Below are positions 1 through 5,777 of a stretch of DNA of 7,130 nucleotides, in pieces. The notes below the pieces were generated by a model. It made no database searches. It saw only the letters and a program-made list of their open reading frames with translations, and was not told where the DNA came from. The stretch spans positions 1 to 7,130 of the forward strand of contig JAGLSH010000036.1 of assembly GCA_023135855.1 (NCBI GenBank). The letters are read 5' to 3'. This stretch comes from Candidatus Omnitrophota bacterium (GTDB taxonomy: Bacteria; Omnitrophota; Gorgyraeia; Duberdicusellales; 4484-171). Position numbers and translations under genes: made by a program. The stretch's first letter is position 1; each line of letters starts with the position of its first letter.

Positions 1-1
1 A

Positions 2-250
2 AAGTATGAGGGCTTTTTGCGTAGAGAATTAGCTTGGCAAAAAGAATTAAAAAATTTAGACAAAATAAAAATACCTAAAGTTGATTACGAAAAAGTTTCT
101 TCTTTGTCGAGAGAAGTTATTGAAAAGTTAACGAAATTTAAACCTAGTTCTCTAGGTCAAGCTTTAAAAATAAGTGGCATTACTCCAGCAGCGATTTTAA
201 GCATTTTTAATTTTATAAAACAAAAGAAAAAACTTCGAAAGAATAATTAA
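2..250 (+). CDS. mnmG: MnmG (GidA), tRNA uridine 5-carboxymethylaminomethyl modification enzyme, C-terminal end (partial)
   Basis: The reading frame is open from the first bases of the window (it begins KYEGFLRRE), so the gene starts upstream; the TTG at 17 is internal and not a real start. MnmG is an FAD- and NADH-dependent cytoplasmic enzyme that works with the GTPase MnmE to modify the wobble uridine (U34) of certain tRNAs. Only the last 82 codons are present. They carry the family's C-terminal hallmarks: KYEG followed by a charged helix, the pattern IPKVDYEKVSSLSREVIEKL, and the block LGQALKISGITPAAILSI, close to the usual LGQASRISGVTPAAI. In the family this helical domain contacts MnmE and tRNA. 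The FAD domain is outside the window. The gene converges on lpxB with 15 bases between the two stop codons and no clear terminator. Confidence 0.93.
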   Translation, partial: KYEGFLRRELAWQKELKNLDKIKIPKVDYEKVSSLSREVIEKLTKFKPSSLGQALKISGITPAAILSIFNFIKQKKKLRKNN

Positions 251-265
251 CCGGTTGAATGTTTT

Positions 266-1348
266 TTAAGTCAGATTCAGATAGTCACCAATAAAATCAG
301 TGAATTTTTCAGTTGCATTGAAAGGAGAGAGTATGCTGATTATGTCTTTTAATTTTCTTTTTAATTCGGAATACTTCTCATTATCTTTTAAATATTCTAA
401 AGTTAATTTAGCGATTTTCTTAGGATTAGCTTGTTTCTGAAGGAGTTCATCAACAATTTTTTTACCGGCCAATATATTAACCATGCCAACGAAATCAATT
501 TTTACCATTCGTTTCAAAATATGCCAGCTCAAAGAATTAAGTTTATAAATTATAAGGTAAGGCACTCCCAATATAGCTAGCTCAACTGTAGCCGTGCCAG
601 AAGAGGAGATGATAAACTGTGATTCCTTGATTACTTTATAAGAATGAGCAACTATATCGATATTAGGTGAAAATTTTTCATAAATTGGCCTTTCTAAATT
701 TGGAGGCCTGATTATTCTAAATTGATAGTCAGGTAATTCCTTTTCAATAATTTTCTTTGTTTCGATCATTATGGGAAGGTGTCGTTTTATTTCATTTTTT
801 CTTGAACCAGGGAGAAAGGAAATTATTTTTTTTGGTTCAGCATTCTCTTCTTTAATTATTTCTAAAAGTGGATGGCCAAAATGCAGAACATCCATATTTT
901 CATTTTTATAGAAAGTTTTTTCAAATTCAAAAAGCACTACCATTTTGTTGACATATTTTTTTATGGTTTTTACTCGGCCTTTTCTCCAAGCCCAAACTTG
1001 AGGACTAACATAGTAGATTACAGGAAATTTTTTGTTAAGTTCTTTAGCTAACTTGAGATTAAAGTCAGGGAAGTCTATCAAAATTAGTAAATCTGGTTTA
1101 AGGTCGAGAATAGTTTTTTTAGTTTTTTTAAAAATTTTAAGGATTTTTTTTAAAGATGAAAGAACTTCAACTAGACCACACACTGAATATGATAGAAGGT
1201 CAATTATCTGTTGGGAATGTTTAGCAAGTTTGTCTCCACCAAAAGAGTAAATTTGGAGATCTGAAAATTTATTTTTTAGTTGTTTACTTAAAAGACCACC
1301 ATAGAGATCCCCTGATTTATCTCCAGCAACAATAACTATTTTTTTCAT
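266..1348 (-). CDS. lpxB: LpxB, lipid-A-disaccharide synthase
   Basis: LpxB is a GT-B (family GT19) glycosyltransferase that joins UDP-2,3-diacylglucosamine and lipid X to give the lipid A disaccharide at the inner face of the inner membrane. The 360 residues are close to the usual length of about 380. Visible family motifs are the N-terminal AGDKSGDLYGG (8-18, usually AGExSGDxxGA), LIDFPDFNLKLA (90-101), YYVSPQVWAWRKGR (112-125), the second-domain start FLPGSRKNEI (178-187), and the UDP-sugar loop SSSGTATVELAILGVPYLIIYK (248-269). No signal peptide or membrane helix is seen, which fits a peripheral membrane enzyme. The ATG lies one base past the TAA of the upstream oxidoreductase gene and has no recognisable Shine-Dalgarno site, so translational coupling is likely. 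Several coding-strand A runs (up to eight) occur without breaking the frame. Confidence 0.96.
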   Translation of the reverse strand: MKKIVIVAGDKSGDLYGGLLSKQLKNKFSDLQIYSFGGDKLAKHSQQIIDLLSYSVCGLVEVLSSLKKILKIFKKTKKTILDLKPDLLILIDFPDFNLKLAKELNKKFPVIYYVSPQVWAWRKGRVKTIKKYVNKMVVLFEFEKTFYKNENMDVLHFGHPLLEIIKEENAEPKKIISFLPGSRKNEIKRHLPIMIETKKIIEKELPDYQFRIIRPPNLERPIYEKFSPNIDIVAHSYKVIKESQFIISSSGTATVELAILGVPYLIIYKLNSLSWHILKRMVKIDFVGMVNILAGKKIVDELLQKQANPKKIAKLTLEYLKDNEKYSELKRKLKDIISILSPFNATEKFTDFIGDYLNLT

Positions 1349-1349
1349 T

Positions 1350-2258
1350 TTATTTTTTTATTATTTTTTCTATTTTGCAGGCTAGTTCTAAGGCGTCTTT
1401 TGCAGCTTCAGCATATCCTGTGTTAGATATATTTTTGCTAACTAAATTTATGAAATCAACAATTTCTTTTTTTAAAGGTTCTTCTCTGTTTATTGGAACA
1501 ACTTTTTTAATAATTTTAGTTTTCATCTTTTTATATATTTCGACTGTTTGCTGAGCATAATCTAAGGAGATGTAGGATTGAGGCATAAATATTCTTATTT
1601 TTCTTTCTCTTTTTTGAGATATTCGAGAAGAAGTTATATTTGCCACACAACCGTGTTGAAAAGTAATACGAGCGTTAGCTATGTCTTCGGTAGGAGAAAG
1701 AATCCTTACTCCCTTAGCGTCAATTTTTTTAATGTTATCTTTTAAGAGATAGAGAATTATATCTAGGTCGTGTATCATCAAATCTAGAACAACACTTATG
1801 TCTAAGGAGCGATTAGGGTAAGGATTTAAGCGGTGACATTCAATAAAAAGAGGATTTTTAATGATTTTTTTTATTGCTAAATAAGCATTATTATATCTTT
1901 CGACATGACCGACGAAAAGAAGAGTTTTATTTTCTTTTGATATAGCGATGAGCTTTTTTGCTTCCTTTAAATTTTGAGTTAGAGGTTTTTCTACTAATAC
2001 AGGAATTTTATTTTTAAGAAAGAATTTAGCGATTTCATAATGGCTAAAGGTGGGGGTAGCAATGCTTACTAAATCCACCTTACCTTTTAACTCTCGGTAA
2101 TCCGTTAAGTGGTGACAATTTTTATGATTAGATAAGACTTGAGGATTGGTGTCTACAAGGTAAATCTCTCCTATCCCTTTGAGCTCTTTGTAGATACGCA
2201 AGTGAACGCTACCTAGTTTTCCTATTCCAATTACCCCTACCCTTAACATGCTTAACAT
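1350..2258 (-). CDS. Gfo/Idh/MocA family NAD(P)-dependent sugar oxidoreductase, possibly acting on a lipid A precursor
   Basis: This is a two-domain Gfo/Idh/MocA oxidoreductase. Counting from the ATG at 2249, a Rossmann fold opens with VGVIGIGKLGSVH (GxGxxG at 8-13), then an acidic strand end LVDTN (31-35), the SIATPTFSH loop (62-70), and the signature VEKPLTQN (86-93) whose Lys88 is the family's conserved active-site lysine. The C-terminal domain has DLMIHDLDIILYL (156-168), with His160 in the usual catalytic position. I set the start at the ATG at 2258 (302 aa), which has a weak AAGAG about ten bases upstream; the ATG at 2249 (299 aa) is equally plausible, and the upstream TTG at 2285 coincides with a promoter-like TTGACT. 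It is first in an operon with lpxB and divergent from msbA, so a lipid A or surface-sugar role is likely. GnnA of Acidithiobacillus, which oxidises UDP-GlcNAc at C3, is the known precedent. The exact substrate cannot be told from sequence. Confidence 0.88.
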   Translation of the reverse strand: MLSMLRVGVIGIGKLGSVHLRIYKELKGIGEIYLVDTNPQVLSNHKNCHHLTDYRELKGKVDLVSIATPTFSHYEIAKFFLKNKIPVLVEKPLTQNLKEAKKLIAISKENKTLLFVGHVERYNNAYLAIKKIIKNPLFIECHRLNPYPNRSLDISVVLDLMIHDLDIILYLLKDNIKKIDAKGVRILSPTEDIANARITFQHGCVANITSSRISQKRERKIRIFMPQSYISLDYAQQTVEIYKKMKTKIIKKVVPINREEPLKKEIVDFINLVSKNISNTGYAEAAKDALELACKIEKIIKK

Positions 2259-2285
2259 ACTATCAAATCTCTTGTGAAAAGTCAA
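2257..2285 (-). promoter_or_regulatory. Candidate sigma70-type promoter for the oxidoreductase-lpxB operon
   Basis: Reading the minus strand, TTGACT (2285-2280, 5 of 6 to TTGACA) is followed by a 17-base spacer and TAGTAT (2262-2257, 4 of 6 to TATAAT). Transcription would start near 2250, almost at the ATG at 2249, which implies a leaderless or nearly leaderless message. An alternative -10 is GATAGT (2264-2259) with a 15-base spacer. It overlaps the plus-strand promoter for msbA. This is an inference from motif matching only. Confidence 0.45.
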
Positions 2286-2300
2286 TTGATGTGATACAAT
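2272..2300 (+). promoter_or_regulatory. Candidate extended -10 promoter for msbA
   Basis: TTGTGA (2272-2277, 4 of 6) lies 17 bases before TACAAT (2295-2300, 5 of 6), and TGA immediately before the -10 makes an extended -10 (TGn) element. Predicted transcription starts near A2306. This lies after the GTG at 2291 and is one reason to prefer the downstream GTG at 2318 as the msbA start. The -35 region falls inside the spacer of the minus-strand promoter, so the two polymerases could not bind together. Confidence 0.5.
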
Positions 2301-2317
2301 TCCCTAAACTTAAAGCC

Positions 2318-4132
2318 GTGAAAAACTACTTAAAAGAATACTTCAAATTACTTAGATTCGCTAAATCCTATCGAGGAACTCTAGCCTTAGCTGGGCTTTG
2401 TATGGGTATATCTACCATCTTTGAAGGCGTTAGCCTGGGGATGATAATTCCTTTGGCTGATAGGATATTTACCAATAAAGAAATCATTATCCCTGGTAAA
2501 TTACCACCGTTTTTAGTTGAGCTCATTGATAAACTCAATAGCATAGAGCCTTTAATCTTTTTAAAATACATCATTATTTTTGTGCCAGTACTTTTTTTAT
2601 TAAAAGGGATATTTACTTTTTTGCAAGATTTTCTAATGAATATTGTTGGCCAGGGTGTTGTGCGGGATGTGCGGAATAGACTTTATTCTAAATTCCAGGA
2701 CTTATCTATGGAGTTTTATGGACGCAAGAAGACTGGCGAGCTGATGGCTAGAGTTACTAATGATGTATCAATTATTACTAATGCAATTTCTTATGCACTT
2801 AAAGATCTTATCTATGAGTCAATGAAAGCAGTCTTTTTTGCTGTTTGTGCTTTTTATATTGGTTTTAAGATTTCTTGGCAGTTACCATTGGTTGCCTTTG
2901 TCATTCTTCCTTGCATAATGTTCCCAGTAGTAAGAATCGGTAAGAGAATCAAGAAATTTTCTCTAGAAGTACAAAAAAAGATAGCTGACTTGAATTCACT
3001 TATGGCTGAAACTATTCAAGGTGCTCAGGTTGTTAAGGCCTTTTGTCGGGAAGATTATGAACTTGAAAGATTTAAAAAAATTAATCAGCATTATTATAAA
3101 TTTACCTTAAAGACTGCAAAAAGAATGCTTGTTTTATCTCCTTTTACTGAGTTTGTTGGCGTACTAGGGGTGGTTGCAATTCTTTGGATTGTTGGCAATG
3201 AAGTAATATCAGGAAGGCTTTCTTTTGGTGTCCTTGCTACTTTTTTAGCTTTTTTAATGTCAATGATCAGACCGTTTAAGAAACTTTCTAATGTTTATGC
3301 TATTAATCAGCAAGCTTTAACGGCCTCAGCAAGAATTTATGATATTCTTGAAGAAGACCCAAAGGTAAAAGAAAAAGAAAATGCAGATGAGATAAAATAT
3401 TTAAATCAAGGAATCATTTTTAACGATGTAGAATTTAGTTATAATGAAGATGAATTTGTTTTAGGTAGTATTAATTTAGAGGCTAAAAAAGGGGAAGTGG
3501 TTGCCTTAGTTGGTCATTCTGGAGCAGGCAAATCTACCTTAGTAGGGTTAATTCCTCGTTTTTATGACCCTCAGAAAGGATCAATTTGTATCGATGGAGT
3601 AAATATTAAAGATTTCAAGATAAAGGATTTACGTTCTCTTATAGCTGTAGTGTCTCAGGACATAGTTCTTTTTAACTCTACGATAAGAGACAATATTGCT
3701 TATGGAAGGGCAGAAGCTTCAGAGTCAGAGATTATTGAAGCTGCCAAGAAAGCACACGCCTATGAGTTTATTATGGATATTCCTAATAAATTTGATGCTG
3801 TGGTTGGAGATAGGGGATTTCGGCTTTCAGGAGGAGAAAAGCAAAGAATTGCAATTGCTAGAGCCATTTTAAAGAATTCACCTATTTTAATTCTAGATGA
3901 GGCGACTAGCCATCTTGATTCAGTATCAGAAAAGTTAATAAAAGAAGCACTTTATATGCTTATGGAGGGTAAAACCTCTTTTATTATTGCTCATCGTCTT
4001 TCTACTGTTCAGAAGGCAGATAAGGTAGTAGTTTTTGATAAGGGTAAGATTATTGAGATGGGTACTCACCAGACCCTTATTGAGAGTGATAGCGCATATA
4101 AGAAGCTTTACGACTTGCAGTTTAGTGTATAA
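2318..4132 (+). CDS. msbA: MsbA-like ABC exporter, fused membrane and ATPase domains (lipid A core flippase)
   Basis: This is a half-size ABC exporter that would homodimerise in the inner membrane and flip lipid A core or a related lipid. The frame is open from GTG 2291 (613 aa); I prefer the GTG at 2318 (604 aa, MKNYLKEYFKLLRFAKSY), which matches usual family starts and lies after the likely transcription start. In the 613-residue numbering, a six-helix membrane domain runs from about 28 to 330, and its intracellular loop has FYGRKKTGELMARVTNDV (142-159). The ATPase domain has Walker A GHSGAGKST (408-416), Q-loop VSQD (454-457), signature LSGGEKQR (512-519), Walker B ILILDEATS (532-540) and switch histidine His568 in AHRLST. 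The D-loop reads SHLD rather than the commoner SALD. All ATPase residues are present, so it should be active. Divergent lpxB supports lipid A as cargo, but another lipid or peptide cannot be excluded. No Shine-Dalgarno site is seen. Confidence 0.9.
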   Translation: MKNYLKEYFKLLRFAKSYRGTLALAGLCMGISTIFEGVSLGMIIPLADRIFTNKEIIIPGKLPPFLVELIDKLNSIEPLIFLKYIIIFVPVLFLLKGIFTFLQDFLMNIVGQGVVRDVRNRLYSKFQDLSMEFYGRKKTGELMARVTNDVSIITNAISYALKDLIYESMKAVFFAVCAFYIGFKISWQLPLVAFVILPCIMFPVVRIGKRIKKFSLEVQKKIADLNSLMAETIQGAQVVKAFCREDYELERFKKINQHYYKFTLKTAKRMLVLSPFTEFVGVLGVVAILWIVGNEVISGRLSFGVLATFLAFLMSMIRPFKKLSNVYAINQQALTASARIYDILEEDPKVKEKENADEIKYLNQGIIFNDVEFSYNEDEFVLGSINLEAKKGEVVALVGHSGAGKSTLVGLIPRFYDPQKGSICIDGVNIKDFKIKDLRSLIAVVSQDIVLFNSTIRDNIAYGRAEASESEIIEAAKKAHAYEFIMDIPNKFDAVVGDRGFRLSGGEKQRIAIARAILKNSPILILDEATSHLDSVSEKLIKEALYMLMEGKTSFIIAHRLSTVQKADKVVVFDKGKIIEMGTHQTLIESDSAYKKLYDLQFSV

Positions 4133-4140
4133 AGAAGTGG

Positions 4141-4168
4141 TTGAAAATATTAGGAAATATGATATACT
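4141..4168 (+). promoter_or_regulatory. Promoter of the rpsB-tsf-pyrH-frr operon
   Basis: TTGAAA (4141-4146, 5 of 6 to TTGACA), a 16-base spacer and TATACT (4163-4168, 5 of 6) are preceded by TGA, giving an extended -10. It begins nine bases after the msbA stop codon. Transcription would start near 4175, leaving a leader of about 210 bases before rpsB. This is the best promoter match in the intergenic region. Confidence 0.65.
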
Positions 4169-4317
4169 TTGAATTTGAGAACGGAGCTAGCCAGATCAAA
4201 AGAGGACTCAGTAGGGATTCCTTTGTCTGTGTTATTTTTCGCGTTTCCTATGGTATTAAAAGTAAAAAGACCTAAACGACTTTCATCTTATAGGGAAGTT
4301 TAGGATAAAATTTTGGA

Positions 4318-4344
4318 TTATCACCTTTAGTGGTAAAATTTTTT
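4318..4344 (+). terminator. Terminator-like hairpin in the rpsB leader (possible attenuator, or msbA terminator)
   Basis: TTATCAC (4318-4324) pairs with GTGGTAA (4330-4336) around a five-base loop, seven pairs with one G-U, followed by AA and a run of six T (4339-4344). It lies between the rpsB promoter and the rpsB ribosome binding site, so transcripts of the operon must cross it. GATAA (4304-4308) could pair with TTATC (4318-4322) and break the hairpin, giving a weak anti-terminator. The stem is short and AT-rich, so efficiency may be partial. It may also end read-through from msbA, which has no other visible terminator. Confidence 0.5.
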
Positions 4345-4367
4345 AGATTTATTTGGATAATTGAGTT

Positions 4368-4376
4368 AAAAGGAGG
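4368..4376 (+). promoter_or_regulatory. Strong ribosome binding site of rpsB
   Basis: AAAAGGAGG is an almost full match to the anti-Shine-Dalgarno sequence, with 11 bases between its last G and the ATG at 4388. The spacing is a little long. Its strength contrasts with the missing sites of the lipid A genes upstream. Confidence 0.85.
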
Positions 4377-4387
4377 AAAAAGAGAAA

Positions 4388-5221
4388 ATGGCGTTACCGG
4401 AAATTATTAAAGAATTATTAGAAAATGGAGTTCATTTTGGACATTTAAGTAAACATTGGAATCCTAAAATGAAGAGATTTATTTTTGGGAAAAAGAAAAA
4501 TGTTTACATTATTGATTTAGAAAAAACAGCTCAAAAATTAGAAGAAGCCAAAGCATTTGCAAAGCAAAAAGCAAAAGATGGCGAGAAAATTCTTTTTGTA
4601 TCCACCAAGAAGAAATTACGAGGCATAGTTAAAGAATTTGCTTCTTCTTGTGAGATGCCTTATGTGGCAGAAAGATGGGTCGGAGGATTGCTTACTAACT
4701 TTTCTACTGTTCGAAGGAGAGTTGAGAAGTATTTAGAGTTCTTAAAAAAGCGAGAGACCGGTGGTTTTGACATAATGGTAAAAAAAGAAGTTGTGAAAAT
4801 AAATCGCGAAATAGAAAGAATGGAGAGAAGCTACAGTGGAGTTACTTCCTTAGAAGGTCTTCCTGGATGTGTTTTTGTGGTTGACCCTAAAAAAGAAGTT
4901 GCTTGCGTGAGAGAGGTGAATAAGTTAGGTATACCGATTATCGCCTTAATTGATACTGATGCTAACCCTGATATTATTGATTATCCTATACCAGGGAATG
5001 ATGACTCTATAAAGTCAGTAAAATATATAACTTCTTGTTTAATTGAAGCGATTAGCGAGGGGATTAAAGAAGCTTCAGAAAGTGATAAAAAGAAAGAAGA
5101 AGAGAATGAGAAAGATGAGGCTACAGCAGAAGAGAAGGTGGTAGAGGATTCTTCTTCTGAAGTTAAAACGAAGGAAGAGCCGCCAAAAGAAAACATTGAA
5201 AAAAGTACAGAGAGTAAATAG
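4388..5221 (+). CDS. rpsB: 30S ribosomal protein S2
   Basis: S2 is a late-assembling 30S protein at the back of the small subunit, needed with S1 for mRNA binding. The 277 residues include a standard core to about 228 with family motifs: LLENGVHFGH (10-19), WNPKMKRFIFG (24-34), IIDLEKT (41-47), ILFVSTKK (68-75), ERWVGGLLTNFSTVR (95-109), GLPGCVFVVDPKKE (157-170), GIPIIALIDTDANPD (181-195) and YPIPGNDDSIKS (199-210). From about 229 to 277 there is a low-complexity tail rich in Glu, Lys and Ser, expected to be disordered; charged tails of varying length are common in bacterial S2. The start is fixed by the strong ribosome binding site and the conserved N terminus. It is first in the rpsB-tsf-pyrH-frr operon and probably controlled through its long leader. 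Confidence 0.98.
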   Translation: MALPEIIKELLENGVHFGHLSKHWNPKMKRFIFGKKKNVYIIDLEKTAQKLEEAKAFAKQKAKDGEKILFVSTKKKLRGIVKEFASSCEMPYVAERWVGGLLTNFSTVRRRVEKYLEFLKKRETGGFDIMVKKEVVKINREIERMERSYSGVTSLEGLPGCVFVVDPKKEVACVREVNKLGIPIIALIDTDANPDIIDYPIPGNDDSIKSVKYITSCLIEAISEGIKEASESDKKKEEENEKDEATAEEKVVEDSSSEVKTKEEPPKENIEKSTESK

Positions 5222-5234
5222 AGTTTTAGGAAAA

Positions 5235-5239
5235 GGAGG
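5235..5239 (+). promoter_or_regulatory. Ribosome binding site that sets the tsf start
   Basis: GGAGG within AAAAGGAGGAAAGG lies seven bases before the ATG at 5247. An earlier in-frame ATG at 5196 lies inside the rpsB tail, has no such site and would add 17 residues absent from the family, so 5247 is the start. Confidence 0.9.
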
Positions 5240-5246
5240 AAAGGAA

Positions 5247-5777
5247 ATGGGTTTGTCAGATATCAAAAAATTAAGAGAGTTAACTTCTTTGGGGATTAAT
5301 GCCTGCAAAGAAGCTTTATCTGAATCTAAAGGAAATTTTGATGGAGCTTTGAAGATATTAAAGAGTAAAGGAATCCAAATGTTGGAAAAAAAGGGTTCTC
5401 GAGCAACTGGCCAAGGAGTCATAGATTCTTATGTTCATTTTGGGGGCAATCTTGCTGCTTTAGTTGAAGTTAATTGTGAAACAGACTTTGTTGCTCGGAC
5501 AGATGTGTTTAAGAAATTTGTTAAAGATATAGCCATGCAGGTAGCGGCAGCTAATCCTGAGCATGTGTCCAAAGAAGATATTCCTGAAAATGTTTTAGAA
5601 AGTGTAAAGAAAAAAGATGAGTATATAAAGCAGTACTGTCTTCTAGAACAGGCATTCGTAAAGAATAGTAAACTTTCAGTGGGAGAGTATTTACGAGATA
5701 CAGTATCTAAAACTGGAGAGAATATTATGATTAGAAGGTTCGTTCGTTTTTCTCTAGGTGAAGCAGATGAAGGCTAA
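5247..5777 (+). CDS. tsf: Elongation factor Ts (EF-Ts), short form
   Basis: EF-Ts is the cytoplasmic exchange factor that releases GDP from EF-Tu. The product is 176 residues, shorter than E. coli (283) and also shorter than the compact Thermus form (about 196). The N-terminal UBA-like domain spans about 1-45 (KKLRELTSLGINACKEALSES). The core has GVIDSYVHFGGNLAALVEVNCETDFVAR in 57-84, including the EF-Tu-contacting TDFV (79-82), then FVKDIAMQVAAANPEHVSKEDIP and the C-terminal LLEQAFVKNSKLSVGEYL and ENIMIRRFVRFSLGE. Compared with Thermus EF-Ts as I remember it, about 25 residues are missing between the EDIP region and LLEQ, where the family usually has an EGKP helix ending in an EGRL-type motif. 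It starts 25 bases after rpsB and overlaps pyrH by 11 bases. Confidence 0.95.
   Translation: MGLSDIKKLRELTSLGINACKEALSESKGNFDGALKILKSKGIQMLEKKGSRATGQGVIDSYVHFGGNLAALVEVNCETDFVARTDVFKKFVKDIAMQVAAANPEHVSKEDIPENVLESVKKKDEYIKQYCLLEQAFVKNSKLSVGEYLRDTVSKTGENIMIRRFVRFSLGEADEG
5756..5761 (+). promoter_or_regulatory. Ribosome binding site of pyrH inside tsf
   Basis: AGGTGA, within the last codons of tsf, lies five bases before the ATG at 5767. The GTG inside it (5758) is an in-frame possible start but is better explained as part of the Shine-Dalgarno site. Confidence 0.65.

Larger units (their letters stand above)
4175..4387 (+). promoter_or_regulatory. Structured 5' leader of rpsB
   Basis: This long untranslated stretch between the rpsB promoter and start codon holds several inverted repeats. 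A first stem pairs 4192-4195 (CAGA) with 4226-4229 (TCTG), with an inner helix 4201-4206/4219-4224. A perfect 7-bp stem pairs CCTAAAC (4271-4277) with GTTTAGG (4298-4304). TTTCCTAT (4244-4251) can pair over eight positions with ATAGGGAA (4290-4297), inside the loop of that stem, which would make a pseudoknot, or alternatively over six positions with an upstream TAGGGA copy (4212-4217). A terminator-like hairpin follows at 4318-4344. In Escherichia coli the rpsB-tsf leader mediates repression by S2, so autogenous control is a natural reading, but I recognise no named RNA family and see no small open reading frame of note. Confidence 0.5.

Noticed and set aside
17..250. A separate 77-residue gene starting at TTG 17
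   Set aside because: The frame stays open to the left edge and the residues before it (KYEGF) continue the MnmG family pattern; it is the tail of mnmG.
247..267. AACCGGTT palindrome plus six T after mnmG as a terminator
   Set aside because: The palindrome has no loop bases, so it cannot form a hairpin, and the T run is several bases removed.
1109..1155. Long coding-strand A runs in lpxB as programmed slippage sites
   Set aside because: Both frames around them are intact and full length, and such runs are expected from Lys codons in AT-rich DNA; no alternative product is suggested.
1032..1250. Plus-strand open frame inside lpxB
   Set aside because: It lies wholly opposite a well-conserved gene, has no ribosome binding site and no recognisable domain.
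2291..2317. msbA start at GTG 2291
   Set aside because: The predicted -10 box (2295-2300) lies inside this stretch and family members normally begin near the MKNYL position. Kept as an alternative, not excluded.
4175..4345. A known riboswitch, T-box, 6S RNA or SRP RNA in the msbA-rpsB gap
   Set aside because: I could not match the conserved cores of these families by eye; an Infernal search against Rfam would settle it.
5196..5246. Longer tsf start at ATG 5196
   Set aside because: It overlaps the rpsB tail, has no ribosome binding site, and the extra residues do not match EF-Ts; the ATG at 5247 has a near-perfect site.
4981..5422. Antisense open frames opposite the end of rpsB and start of tsf
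   Set aside because: Ser- and Phe-rich mirrors of Glu- and Lys-rich coding sequence, with no start signals or known motifs.
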